The translations under genes and the position numbers were made by a program. This document shows positions 36,500 through 46,995 of a stretch of DNA of 64,000 nt, one piece after another; position 1 is the stretch's first letter; every line of letters begins with the position of its first letter. This DNA comes from Wolfiporia cocos (Eukaryota; Basidiomycota; Agaricomycetes; Polyporales; Phaeolaceae), in NCBI GenBank assembly GCA_029448655.1, contig JACCLO010000023.1:124001-188000 (forward strand), given 5' to 3'. The notes under the pieces were generated by a model. It was not told the DNA's origin, did no database searches, and saw only the letters and a list, made by a program, of their open reading frames with translations.

Positions 36500-37189
36500 G
36501 AGGGACTTCAGTCACAGAGATTAATTTGCAAACTGCCTTTCATTAGTGCTGTGCAGTACCTGATGTGCATATCAATCCGGCATAGATTAATCTACCATTA
36601 TGATAAAATAAACTGCCAACTGGGGGATTGAACCTTGAACCCCGGAGTCTGGCAACCTGGCGTATAGACAAGCCTACCACTACACCACTGCACAATGCAT
36701 TCATTGTTGTATTGTTGCATGTTTAATATCATGTGCCGACACCAAAGAAATTTTCAATCAACCAAAAACTGAGATTAATTTATTGACTGGCTTCGAAAAG
36801 TTGGTCAGATAGAGCACTAACTACACTGAAATTACACTGCAGTCATAGTTCCACATTCCACATAGAGCTAATGAGTCCACGAGCTGAAAAATTGATGAGA
36901 TTATTGTGTCAGGACAGAGTTTTGTAGAGCAGAAATTATCCGATATATATTTCAGATCCTCATCTTGTGATTAGCCTTTGTAGTTTAGTGGTTATATTGT
37001 GTGTCTATTGCTTGTGTTGCTATGGTCGAAAGTTAGATACCGGCTCATGTAGTTTTTAGAAATTCAAGCCAGCTTGATCTGCTCAATGCAGATTGATCTG
37101 ATTTCTCCAGTGCTAGCAGAGCACATCGGTAACTGCAAAGCACTAACGAAAGGCAGTTGGTAAATCAATTTGAGTGACTGAAACTCTAC
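36500..37189 (-). mobile_element. Outward-facing tRNA-arm element, copy B
   Basis: It starts GAGGGACTTCAG and ends CTGAAACTCTAC, the reverse orientation of copies A and C. The flanks are AGCTCGA at 36493-36499 and 37190-37196. The left arm on minus carries TGTAGTGGTAG and GGTTCAATCCC. The right arm on plus carries TTTGTAGTTTAGTGG and a degenerate B-box-like ATGGTCGAAAGTTAG. Palindromes TAGATTAATCTA and CAGATTGATCTG occur in the arms. Length is 690 bases. Confidence 0.75.
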
Positions 37190-37690
37190 AGCTCGAAGAC
37201 GGAAGTCTACTGTGTTAGTACGGAGGTGTGCTGCGCTCTCAGGAAGTTCTGTGCACGTGTACACTATGGTCGGAGATGGGAATCCAAGGGCTGCATCTGC
37301 CCGCATGCGAACCCTGCCACGATCAAACCTCGAGCAATATTTGGTTGAGATGTCATCATCTGGGTTGGAGAATTTCTATTGGCATCAGGATCAGACAGGA
37401 TCCTATGCTGAAGCAAACGCCCTCGGCACTTTCAGAAGCCTAGTACCTTTTTCCGGTGCCTCTGAAGTTTCTATATACTATCGATGACACCGTGGCACCC
37501 AAATTGATATATTATGGTGCAAATGCCAGACTGTGCCACACTCATCTTTCCACATTTCCTCAGTGCCGTTGCTTGGACCAAAGGACCACTCCCTAAGTTG
37601 TTCTCAGTTAGATGATGATGCTTTATATATCAGGACTTGGGATATTCTCACACTACATGCAGGTTTACCTGACATTACAGTCTGAAGTAG

Positions 37691-40600
37691 GTGAAATATG
37701 GTCACAATATATCCGATCAGCCAGCAGATGCGGTCATCGACATGACTGGCACCAGTAATGACATTAACCATGGATTTACTGGTGAGTACGTTGTCCCTTA
37801 CTCCATTTGGTTGTGTCTCAATTATATCTGGAGACATGTATGGCTTGTGCCAGAAAGGACAACAAATCCTACATATGCTGTCAGTCACTTTGAACTTGTA
37901 GTGCAGGGCATCAGCAATGCTTCGCTCTGGGACTTGGCAAAAGGTGCAGGTGGCAAGTACCACTACCTGCTTCCACTGAACAATGCTGGTCAAAGGGGCA
38001 AGATTATAAGTGTTCATTTATTAAGATCACCTATTGAAATTCGCACAGTTCCTCCAAGATATAGCGGAATGACTGGTAACATCAACAAGGACTGTGGTGG
38101 ACAATACCATTACCTCATTTGGACCACAACATCCGTGATACCATCTCCCATGCTCTATGTCTCTGGGTTTGATGTATGTTCTAATTGCTGACTGGATGCT
38201 GGATGGCAAGATATCACAGGCTGATGTCACCTTCTCAGGTGGTTTATGGAAAAGAGCCGTCTGAGGAGCCTAAAGATACAGTTGCCGAGATAAAGGGAGG
38301 AGGAAACAATATCAATACATCCTCCAAGGGAAGGTATGGTCTACTCATCCAACAACGTAGAGTTTCAGTGCCACAGATGCATCTTTAGAGACACTGCAGA
38401 TGCATCTGGGGCACTTTAAGTTATCGGAATTAGGTGCCCGTTAGTACCAAAATAAAATGTCACATTCCGGGAATCGAACCAGGAACCATGAGACCTCAGC
38501 GAAACAGCAACTGAAACCACTCAGCTAAAGCAGTTAGTGAAAGGAAGATCTTGTGCAAATATATAGTCAGTACTTGATATAATAACGGTTGTAAAAAAAA
38601 TTTAACATTCTGCTCATATGTCAGTAAGCTCAAGTGTTCCTTGAACTCAGAATGCATCTCTTTATTAATGTATCCCACAACCCATATGTATCTGCAATGA
38701 GGTAAAGATGCTGTCATAAATTACCTACAGGGCAATATGGAACATTGCACTAAGGTGTGACTTGACAATTAACAGCTACGGCAATGAAAGGATATTAAAT
38801 GGATCATATTGACAAGTATGTGACTGGATACTACGACCATTTGGCGAAGTGGTACAGGTTGCGACTTCGCTGATCCCAGGTCAAGTGTTCGAACCCTGCA
38901 CAGGTATTTCTTGCGCAGATGCATCTTATTTTATTCAGATGCATCTAAGCAGCACGCTTCGGCATTAAGATTGCTTAGAGAGCCCCAGATGCATCTGCGG
39001 TGTCTCTAAAGACGCATCTCCGGCACTGAAGTCCCTCCAACAACAGGTTCAATAAATGTCTTAGCAGTATTCCAGATATGTGTGGATCGTCCCACAATTC
39101 TCTACCGACATAGATTTTGCATGCACTGCATTTCAGGTCGTCATTCAAAACAGCTACGATAGCAAGTGCTGGGATCTTGCTTATGGCGCGGGTGGGGCCT
39201 ATCAGTATTTACTCCCTTTCAGTGACATCGGTATCGCTCCAAAGATTGTGAACATTGAACTTCTACGCTCGTCATCTCCTGTCAATATGCCTCCAACCGG
39301 CTATAGCGGGATGACAGCAAACATAAATCAAGACCTAAGCGATGATTGCCTATACTTGATTTGGCAAACAACAGATGTGATTCTTCCGGCAAGGTATATC
39401 TCTGGTTTCAAAGTAAGTCCTTTCCAGTGTTGACATTCTTCTCACAAAGCTGAAAGCCCCTCATAGATCTGCTATGGAGACATGTTGTCTCATGAACCGT
39501 GTAACGCGGTCACCGAAATTCACGGCAAAGGCAACAATGTCGACATGGGTTTCGGCGGCAGGTATTTAACCCTGTTCTAGCGTATACCGTTGCATACTCA
39601 TGGGGACGATCATCATGTAGTCATGTCTGGATCATTCCAGATTATACCACTGAAGCCCTCATTGCAGCTACCAGCTTCATGGTCATCATCCCGGGCAGTA
39701 GCGACTCCGAGCATGAGGATCCTGGTAATGGTGCAGCTGAGCTGTACCGTCACCTCAAACAAACTCCACACCAGACCACCCGGACAAGATATCTTCGATT
39801 CGCCTTCTGAGTTCGACAACCGCAGTGTCTCAACCACCGGATAGATATGCCGGTATAACCTCTAACCTCAACACAAGGAGAGGAGATCTAAACCGCTCTC
39901 ATCTGTACGTTATATGGGAAACTGGTGGGTCTAATCATTAACTATTCTCTACCTCTCCCCAAGTTGATGACATGCAGTCTTGGCTCCTGAGGTAACCGGC
40001 GAGTGGATGGGAGACTATGTCATGATTGGAGGCTGGGATATCTCGGGGCACAATCTTGACTACCATCCACAGCTCGCTGGGAATCTGGATGGTATTGTAG
40101 AATTAGCGTCGCGCAAGTCTACCTCATCCTTCTCTGCGTTCAACATATCAGGAAGATTCAAGCTATGGACCTCCTTAAAGCCGTTTATGTGGATCAAATG
40201 CCCTGAAAATGCTTTGTTTATCCCCGTCAAGTATCCTGGATGGGTATTTGTTCAAGGTCAGCGCTTGGGTTGCCATTCACTCGGGGAGCATGATCCTCAT
40301 TATATTCCCCGCAGGAAATGACTCTCCTGGTAACAATATTGAGCAGGTTACTGGCCAAAATTGCCCTCGGTCTATAATCGACTACATTAAACAGCTGACA
40401 CAAGACGCCATGGGCGTACCGTCATCCAAAGACCCTTCTCCTTAGGCAATGGTAACCTATGGGTACAATGCCGGGAGTGGCGAGGTGGATCCCCAGACTA
40501 GCACGCATGACTCATGGAGTAGAGAGGGGACTTGCCCCGACGTCGAGATTAACAGTTCTGGGGAGTAAGCCCCAGAACATCGCAGCTTAAGTACATGGGA

Positions 40601-41030
40601 GCGCATCAGCTATCTACTAGAGACCCGCCCTAAAGGCAGGGTCTGTGCGTGTGCCGGTCGCTAGTGCCGGTCGCTATCTAGTCATGTGCTACTTAGGTAA
40701 GCTATAACCATGTGACCATAACATGCAGGGGGGGCGTCCATACCGCTGCGCTACACTAAACAATGTCCATTCTGTGACACGTGACCTATGTACCCTAAGT
40801 CCCTTGGTTCGAGACAGGGGGGGTACCTATTTCTGAGAGTCTGTGACAACAGCATTATGAGGCAGACACGGAGAAGGGGAAGTCGTGGCCTTCAATACTC
40901 AAGGTTGGATCAAGAATAGGATTGTGCTTCCGCTTTCCCCAAGCCCAAACCCGGCAACTTGCCTGCATGGGATATACATCCGAGAAGTATTCCTATCCCA
41001 GTCGTACCTCCACCCAAGAGGCTTCGAACT
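37691..41030 (+). CDS. Modular-repeat protein of unknown function, possibly disrupted
   Basis: Three repeats follow an exon pair rule. A 95-base exon (37691-37785, 38239-38333, 39467-39561) is followed by a longer exon (37834-38173, 39076-39412, 39621-39924). Each repeat contains YG...P..AV..I.G..N(D/N)(I/V), then VW(L/I)(V/I)P, DLA.GAGG.Y.YLLP, LLRS and GYSGMT.NIN. A distinct C-terminal part follows (39978-40256, 40315 on), with YPGWVFVQGNDSPGNN and FNTQGWIKN near 40890. No signal peptide or catalytic motif is seen, and the 5' end (upstream of 37691) is unresolved. The third long exon needs a frame change near 39780. The 3' part is interrupted by about 430 bases at 40410-40850. It may be a decaying gene. 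I do not recognise the family. Confidence 0.5.
38357..39037 (+). mobile_element. Outward-facing tRNA-arm element, copy C (in an intron)
   Basis: It starts GTAGAGTTTCAG and ends CTGAAGTCCCTC, flanked by CAACAAC at 38350-38356 and 39038-39044. The left arm on minus has TTTAGCTGAGTGG and GGTTCGATTCCCGG. The right arm on plus has TTTGGCGAAGTGG and GTTCGAACCC. Arms carry CAGATGCATCTG palindromes. It lies in intron 38334-39075 of the repeat gene. That intron is 742 bases, and removing the element plus one duplicate leaves 54. Confidence 0.8.
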
Positions 41031-41049
41031 TCATCTCAAGGTTTCGGAA

Positions 41050-42294
41050 CCTTGCCTGGGATGTGTTGTCGTTTGAAAAGTGTGGCGGTGGGCTATGGCG
41101 GTGGACTATGGCGATGGGCTGTGGGCTGTGGCAGATGTAGATAACTCTTCAAATGGAGAACTCAAAGCATGATATTGTCTATTTCATCACGAGTATCTCG
41201 CCAGTGTATTGTAGCTACTGTGCTTGATCTATGCAGCATATTCCGCCTCCTTGCTGTCTACCAGCCGGGGACCGCAGTATTCCTTAGGAATTACGTGTAG
41301 CTTACATTTTGAGAACGATGCTGTGCTGTGCGCATTCATAGGAACTGATTATTGGGACGGATGCTCAAATTGGCCGTTAGCGAACATTTCGCTACCACCT
41401 ATAGTTTGTATATGAAATGTGATCATTGTTACCCAACTAATGAACTATTGCGCCACATGCGGTCCTAAGTATTTCATTACTCACTACTTCCATCCTGGCA
41501 ATTGTAGAGGTGACTACGTGCCACCATTCTTCTCGCTTTAACTAATCACGGAATGAAGTCCTTTGGTACAACACAACAGATGGACATCATGCCTGCTGAG
41601 CGAATCAACAGAATGCAAGTGCGAAATAGATTGAAATAATATACGGAGCAACAAGCCACTATACGGTGCAACATGCGTTGACACTAACATCATCAGGTAT
41701 CCATCGCGATGCCATGGTGGTCGAATCCAAAGCTTCAAACCTCAGACCGCGCTGGCGCTCGTCTGTGTGCATGCGGGAATGATTCAATCAGAGCTTATGG
41801 TCACAGCTTGGCGACACAAGGGACACACTCACAAGTACCTCGCCTTCATAAGCATGCCTGTCAGCGGCCCTACGTCCCAATGTGGCGCCGAAATGACGCG
41901 AGGCCCTGGAGCAAAAAGATATGTGGGCCGGCTGACTGGCTTGTCTAATAAGCATAATTGCGAGTTAGTTGGCACGAATCATGTGCACAAGAAATATTGA
42001 CCCAGTTGTCTGTTGCCGTGCACTAAAAACGGCGGTCAGTGCCTAACCGAGCTTCTCACGAGATATGACGTACAGGAGCTGCGATGCGACAGAGGGGTAA
42101 GACCGGGTGTACTGCACGTCCTGGAGGTTCACTGGGATCGTGTCTACTACTCGTCTCCCGTCCGGGAAGCTATGCGAAGGTAGTCAGTATCACCCGTCGC
42201 AGCATTGATGGCGGTTGCGGCTGACACTAATGGCATACTACGCGCTTGGGCAGGCAAATGGAAGATGGGAAGTGCGTCCTTGAGTGCTATCCTA
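41050..42294. other. Non-coding spacer after the repeat gene
   Basis: There is a short GGGCTATGGCGGTGG-type tandem near 41085-41135, plus the 41865-41910 block shared with 31.6 kb. No gene is supported. Confidence 0.45.
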
Positions 42295-43081
42295 TCCATA
42301 ATATAATGGGAGCTCGCGCCGTAGGCGCTCACGTGTCGCTAGCGTGCAGCTAGCGTGTCGCTCGCGTGTCGCTCGCGTTTTGCGCACATGGCGAGCACGT
42401 TTGCCGCGTGGCGTCCATGCGCGTCGTTGATCCTCCTCCCATTAGATGGGGCGCCTGCCATCCGCGGAGTTGGCCGGTGGATTCCCACGCCCGGCGCCTG
42501 CAAGGTGCGCGCGCTGTTCGTGCCCCGCACCACGGGGATTCGTGCCCCATGCCACGGGGATTTGTGCCCCACACCACGGGGATTCGTGCCCCACACCACG
42601 GGGATTCGTGGCCCATTCCATGGGGGTTTGTGGCCCATGCCACAGGGATTTGTGTCCTGTGGCATGGGGATTTTGTAATGTAAATACCCCACACCACGGG
42701 GATTTGTACCCCGTGCCACGGGGATTCGTGCCCTACACCACGGGGATTTTTGGCCCATGCCATGGGGGTTTGTGCCCCATGCCACGGGGATTCGTGCCCC
42801 ATGCCACAGGGATTTGTGTCCTGTGGCATGGGGATTTTGTAATATAAATACTCCACACCACAGGGGTCTGTACCCTGTGCCACAGGTATTTGCACCCCAA
42901 TGCCACAGGGGTGAATTCCCACACCCAGAGCCTGCAAGGCATGCGTGCCAGTTACAGATTCTACAAGCAAAGCGACAACGATACCGAGCATCAGCGAGGT
43001 GGAGGAGTGGCTGAGTAGGCAGAGGCTAAAATATATTCCTAAGACATAACATTTGTGGCGAAGCCACAGGTAATTAAGCTA
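42295..43081 (+). mobile_element. Helitron-like unit 1 of a tandem array
   Basis: The 5' end is TC, followed by ATAATGGGAGCTCGCG. The 3' end has the hairpin GTGGCGAAGCCAC about 11 bases before a terminal CTA. A body of GC-rich TCGCTCGCG repeats, a minisatellite, and the shared block GAGGTGGAGGAGTGGCTGAG lie between. Helitrons start TC, end in a hairpin plus CTRR, and leave no target duplication. Confidence 0.45.
42518..42905 (+). repeat. 22-bp minisatellite with about 165-bp higher-order repeat
   Basis: The unit is close to GTGCCCCACACCACGGGGAT(TC), repeated about a dozen times with drift. A marker (GTCCTGTGGCATGGGG then TTTTGTAAT) recurs at about 42653 and 42818, giving a higher-order period. 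Open frames across it are artefacts of the repeat. Confidence 0.85.
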
Positions 43082-43411
43082 TCTGAACTATAATGGGAGC
43101 TCGCGCCGTAGGCGCTCGCGTGCAGCTAGCGTGCAGCTAGCGTGTCGCTCGCGTGCAGCTAGCGTGTCGCTCGCGTGTCGCTCGCGTTTTGCGCACATGG
43201 CGAGCACGTTTGCCGCGTGGCGGCGCCTGTAGGGCGCCCATCGAGTGCGCGCCGGCGCCTGCAAGGCGCGCGTGCCGGTTGCAAAGGTGTTACAAGCGAA
43301 GCGACGACGAGGCTGAGCGTTAGCGAGGTGGAGGAGTGGCTGAGCGGGCAGAGATAAGCAATACAAGTTTTAATTACAAAATTGTGGCGAAGCCACAGGT
43401 AATTAAGCTAG
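43082..43411 (+). mobile_element. Helitron-like unit 2
   Basis: It starts TCTGAACTATAATGGGAGC directly after unit 1 and ends with the same hairpin, then GGTAATTAAG and CTAG. The minisatellite is absent, so this is the shortest copy, about 330 bases. Confidence 0.45.
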
Positions 43412-43924
43412 TCATATAATAAAGGGACGACCGTTGCGTGGGAACTGCCATGTGCTTTTCCACGTGCGCCACGTGCTGTCCGTCGTCCCATAGGGCTCGC
43501 GCCACCGACCCGGGGAGTTGGCCAGTGTATTCCCACGCCCGGCGCCTGCAAGGCGCGCGTTCAAATCCCTTCGGCGAAAAACGTTTTGCGCGTCCTCCCT
43601 GCGCTGTGCCACGGGGATTTTGTAGCTGTTGTAACGTAGATGGCCTGTACTGTATATACACGCGATTAATTAAGAGAATTCAGGGAGTTTTTTGAGGCAC
43701 CACACAATGTTACAAGCGAAGCGACGACGACACCGAGCATCAGCGAGGTGGAGGAAGTGGCTGAGCGGGCAGAGAACAAAGGACAGGTGCAACAGGGTGA
43801 TCACACACCCTGGAGGTTGGGTGGACTCATAATGTCTCCATCCAGTGTTTTTTTCCCTTATTCTATTAGTTATCTCACTTAAGTGACAATTGATATTCGT
43901 GGCGAAGCCATGGGTAATTAAACT
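43412..43924 (+). mobile_element. Helitron-like unit 3
   Basis: It starts TCATATAATAAAGGG immediately after the CTAG of unit 2. It contains the shared ACAAGCGAAGCGACGACGA and GGTGGAGG blocks. It ends in a mutated hairpin (GTGGCGAAGCCAT) followed by GGTAATTAAACTCG. Confidence 0.4.
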
Positions 43925-43987
43925 CGTACGCAAACTCAGATGTGTCTCTCTTTGGCAAGGAGTATGCTGTGAGATTGCGCTCACGGA

Positions 43988-44614
43988 TAGTGATGTGCCA
44001 GGCCCGGCCCGGCTCAAAAGCCCCGGCTTTGGCCCGGCTTTGGACGGCCTTGGCTTTTCAAAACCTCAGGCCGGGCCCCCATTGACGGCCCACGGCTTGG
44101 CCCGGCCCGGCCTGGGGCTTGCCCGGGGCCTGGCACTGTGAGGATGATTATCACTGTAGCCACACAAACTCATAACGTACCTTTTCCAACTATCTTCTGA
44201 CAAAGCCAAGCTCCAGTATCCTCAATAATTAGTGAATTATAGTGTGAAATCATCATTTCACCGGCACGGTGCTCTGTGGCGCGCATTCCAAATGGGGCAT
44301 CGTATAGGCGCCCAAAAGTGAGCGACAGGCTTCAGCACCAAGAATTCAATCCATGGGACTATCCTCTTGCTAGGATTTAATATAGACATACTACATTGGA
44401 ATATGGCATACCGCTACTATATATCATAGTTACTAGACATTTTATCTGTTAGAGCTTTCAGGCCCGGGGCTCACGGCTTGGCCCGGCCCGGCTTGAGACA
44501 CAAGCCGGGCCCTGGGCCGTCTCAAGCCGTGGTGTAGGGCCCGGCCTGGCCCGGCCCAAGTAGGGCTTGGCCCGGCCCGGCCTATGGCCCAAAGCCGGGC
44601 CTGGCACATCACTA
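43988..44614. mobile_element. Non-autonomous hAT element (627 bp)
   Basis: The terminal inverted repeats begin TAGTGATGTGCCAGGCCC. Flanking sequence is a perfect 8-base duplication CTCACGGA at 43980-43987 and 44615-44622. GGCCCGG-rich subterminal repeats at both ends surround an A+T-rich centre. No coding capacity. The element is well preserved, which suggests a fairly recent insertion. Confidence 0.9.
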
Positions 44615-44622
44615 CTCACGGA

Positions 44623-45450
44623 GAGTGCGCTGCAGCAGATATGGCAGAACTGCTCGGAGATTAGAATGATGGCTCTTTTCAGTTCACGGATTGCGATTCG
44701 TACCGAGCTACAAAGCTCTCGAAGTCGTTGCGTCTCATAGATTCGAGGTAGTCACTGGCGAGCGATATGACTGTCAGAGCTTATTTGACAATTTATGGCA
44801 AAATCGTTTACTCGATAGATGGTGTCGCCAGTGCCGGAATGATCAATGCACAAAATGCAACAAGGACAGAAGTAATAAAACGCATCGTGAGCTATGCAGG
44901 GGAGATAAAGAGAACAGCTGAAACACAGCCTCAGAGTCTACATTTGTTGTTGTTGCCAAGAAGAGAAGCACTCACAATGCGAAGGGTCGAACCAATGGAG
45001 GGCCTGCCTGAGGACCTGGCATACAGCCAGAGAACAGACTATTTATATATATGCGGAATTCGTTTCGTGACCGATCTATCTTTGAAGCAAAAGATGTATC
45101 TCTGAGGATCACCGCCTGGCGGCCCATCTGATTCCGTTTCATGGCCGCTGGATTTTTTCAGAGATAACAGATGAATAGCCTCGAGTTATTTGTAGACGTA
45201 TCTTGAGGTATACAGAACTCCCCGTGATATCACGTTGCAGGAGAGCACAGCCAACACAGCCTCGTGCGATATTGAGCTCCGAGTCAGGGCTCAAGTACTC
45301 ATGAATTGTGCCAAATCTTGACCATCGCCTGTGACACAGACAGCGGAAATAATTTTGAGGGTTGACGTTGGACTGATCGGCAAAGGTCAGCGGTAAGCTT
45401 ACCTCTTCGACTAGCTATAGCATCCTCTTTTCTCTCAGGTCATAAGTGAC
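44623..45450. other. Spacer between hAT element and coding relic
   Basis: Short open frames at 44691-45105 lack family features. Nothing is supported. Confidence 0.4.
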
Positions 45451-46710
45451 ATGGCAGCTTTTACGAATCGACAGGATGAGTCATCCATGCATGACGAGTA
45501 CGATGAATTTACCGACGATAACAATGCGGTGTCCACGGATAATGAAGCTTGAAGACGGAGGTGTGCTCCTGGAGGGCTTACTCGACCAAAACTCAGCACA
45601 AACAATCGATGTGGTCTCCACGGGTCCTAATGAGAAGACAGAGGCACCTACGCGCGCGCTAAGAGAACTCGTATACAAGCGGCGCGCGGAAATGACTGCG
45701 GTCGACCCAAGCGACGGCCAACTGCGCTGCAAGAGCGCGTGGATGCTCGCCCACGGTGCAGAGTGGTCTACGGCAGAATTTTCATGGCGCAACCGCCCCA
45801 CGGGACTGTTTGCTTTCCAGAACGGCCACAAGGGATGTCGCGATCTCATTCTGGCGCATACCGCCTTGCAAGGTATGTACCACTCGTGTATATCGATGCC
45901 GATTATGGCAAATTCTACGCCTGCAGGGTACGAATGGTTCAACAAAGATGAGGGTATCATTCTCGAGCAACCTTCCGCTGCCGCGTCCAAAAAAACGTCC
46001 GGACAATAAGGCATGAGCCGAATACGCAGAGCTCGAATACTAGGAAGATGTCGTGTTCTCCAGGAACCTGGTCGTGATGATGGAATGGGAGCGCCCTACT
46101 AGTATGAGCCGCTCATCCATGTCCATGTCCAAAAGTCTGTATCAGCTGATCATGTCATACAGTGAAAAGACGATCACAAACCTCCCCTTGGAGGGACCCG
46201 GCTCGCTTAATAAGGTGCTGAACATCGGCTTGAGCCTGGGAATAGTACGCGATCGACTGATCAGCACCCTTACGCATCTGACACAGCCTGCACGCACGCA
46301 TACAAATCAACTCGCACTTCAAGTCGCACAACCCCGAGCAGCACACCATCATCGAGGCTCACTTGACGTGCCTCGAGCACATGCGCCGCACCGGCTGGTG
46401 TGACCGCCGAATGTGCGCGTCCTGGCAAGGCTTCCTCCTTCCGCGTGGTCACGCGCTCGAGCCCGGCGCGCTGTCCGTTCCGCGGGAGGCCATCGGCGTG
46501 TTCGTCAACTGGGGCCTGCACGACTTCATGCGCTGCGCGCCGCGCCTGCTCGTGAACCCAAACACGCGGCTGTCGTTCTTCCACGCAGAGGGCCAGGCGA
46601 ACATGTTCTCCTACGACGTGCGTGCGTGCTACGGCAATGTCACTGATGCGCAGCGCTAGCAGGTGTACACGCAGGTCGCAATGCAGCACCTGCGCGACGT
46701 CGGATTGGAG
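45451..46710 (+). pseudogene. Unidentified coding relic, frames disrupted
   Basis: After a good acceptor, ATG 45451 opens an acidic frame (MHDEYDEFTDDNNAVSTDNE) that stops at 45550. A second frame continues at once with LEDGGVLLEGLLDQ and runs to about 46009 (CRDLILAHTALQGMY, PAGYEWFNKDEGII). From about 46330 to 46658 a third, GC-rich frame reads MRRTGWCDRRMCASWQGF, GVFVNWGLHDFMRCAPRLL and FFHAEGQANMFSYDV. Codon bias suggests former or intron-split coding sequence. I recognise no family. It could be a live gene whose introns I failed to place. Confidence 0.4.
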
Positions 46711-46786
46711 ATCTATGGTGTGGCACTCCAGGTAGGATTCCAAATCTAGATTCAAGATATATGTTGTAGAAATTTGCAAGCCCTTG

Positions 46787-46878
46787 GTCCCTTTCGATTA
46801 GTGGTTAGATCATCACGTTGTGGTCCAACGAGTTTGGATAAACCCGTGAAGACGGAGGCTCGAATCCTCCATGGGACA
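46787..46878 (+). tRNA. tRNA-His(GTG) with an intron of about 20 bases
   Basis: The acceptor 5' strand GTCCCTT faces ATGGGAC with one T-T mismatch. The D arm contains GATTAGTGGTTAGATC. The anticodon stem TCACG pairs with CGTGA, with loop TTGTGG...C and anticodon GTG. The intron lies after position 37. The T arm is GGAGG-CTCGAAT-CCTCC. Discriminator A ends the gene. Without the intron the anticodon stem does not pair, which supports this fold. Confidence 0.8.
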
Positions 46879-46995
46879 TGTATTTTGCACCACTTTAATT
46901 TTTTGTATCCAATCCGGATATGCTTATGTAACGAGGTTAGCCCCAGCGCTGCATAGCATAGCGCTCGCTCTTCTTCGCCCCCGGCGGTCTCCTGG

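Noticed and set aside
40440..40860. Possible tRNA-derived SINE (GGTTCGAGAC near the right end)
   Set aside because: A possible A box lies over 300 bases away, and no target duplication or second copy was found. I retain it only as an insertion of about 430 bases of unknown nature.
42339..43014. Long open frames on both strands with repeats such as GFVPHATG
   Set aside because: They are translations of the 22-bp minisatellite in several frames and have no starts, introns or family features.
30000..46000. CRISPR array or prokaryotic transfer in the repeat island
   Set aside because: Repeats are transposon ends and minisatellites; spliceosomal introns and eukaryotic tRNA introns throughout argue for ordinary fungal nuclear DNA.
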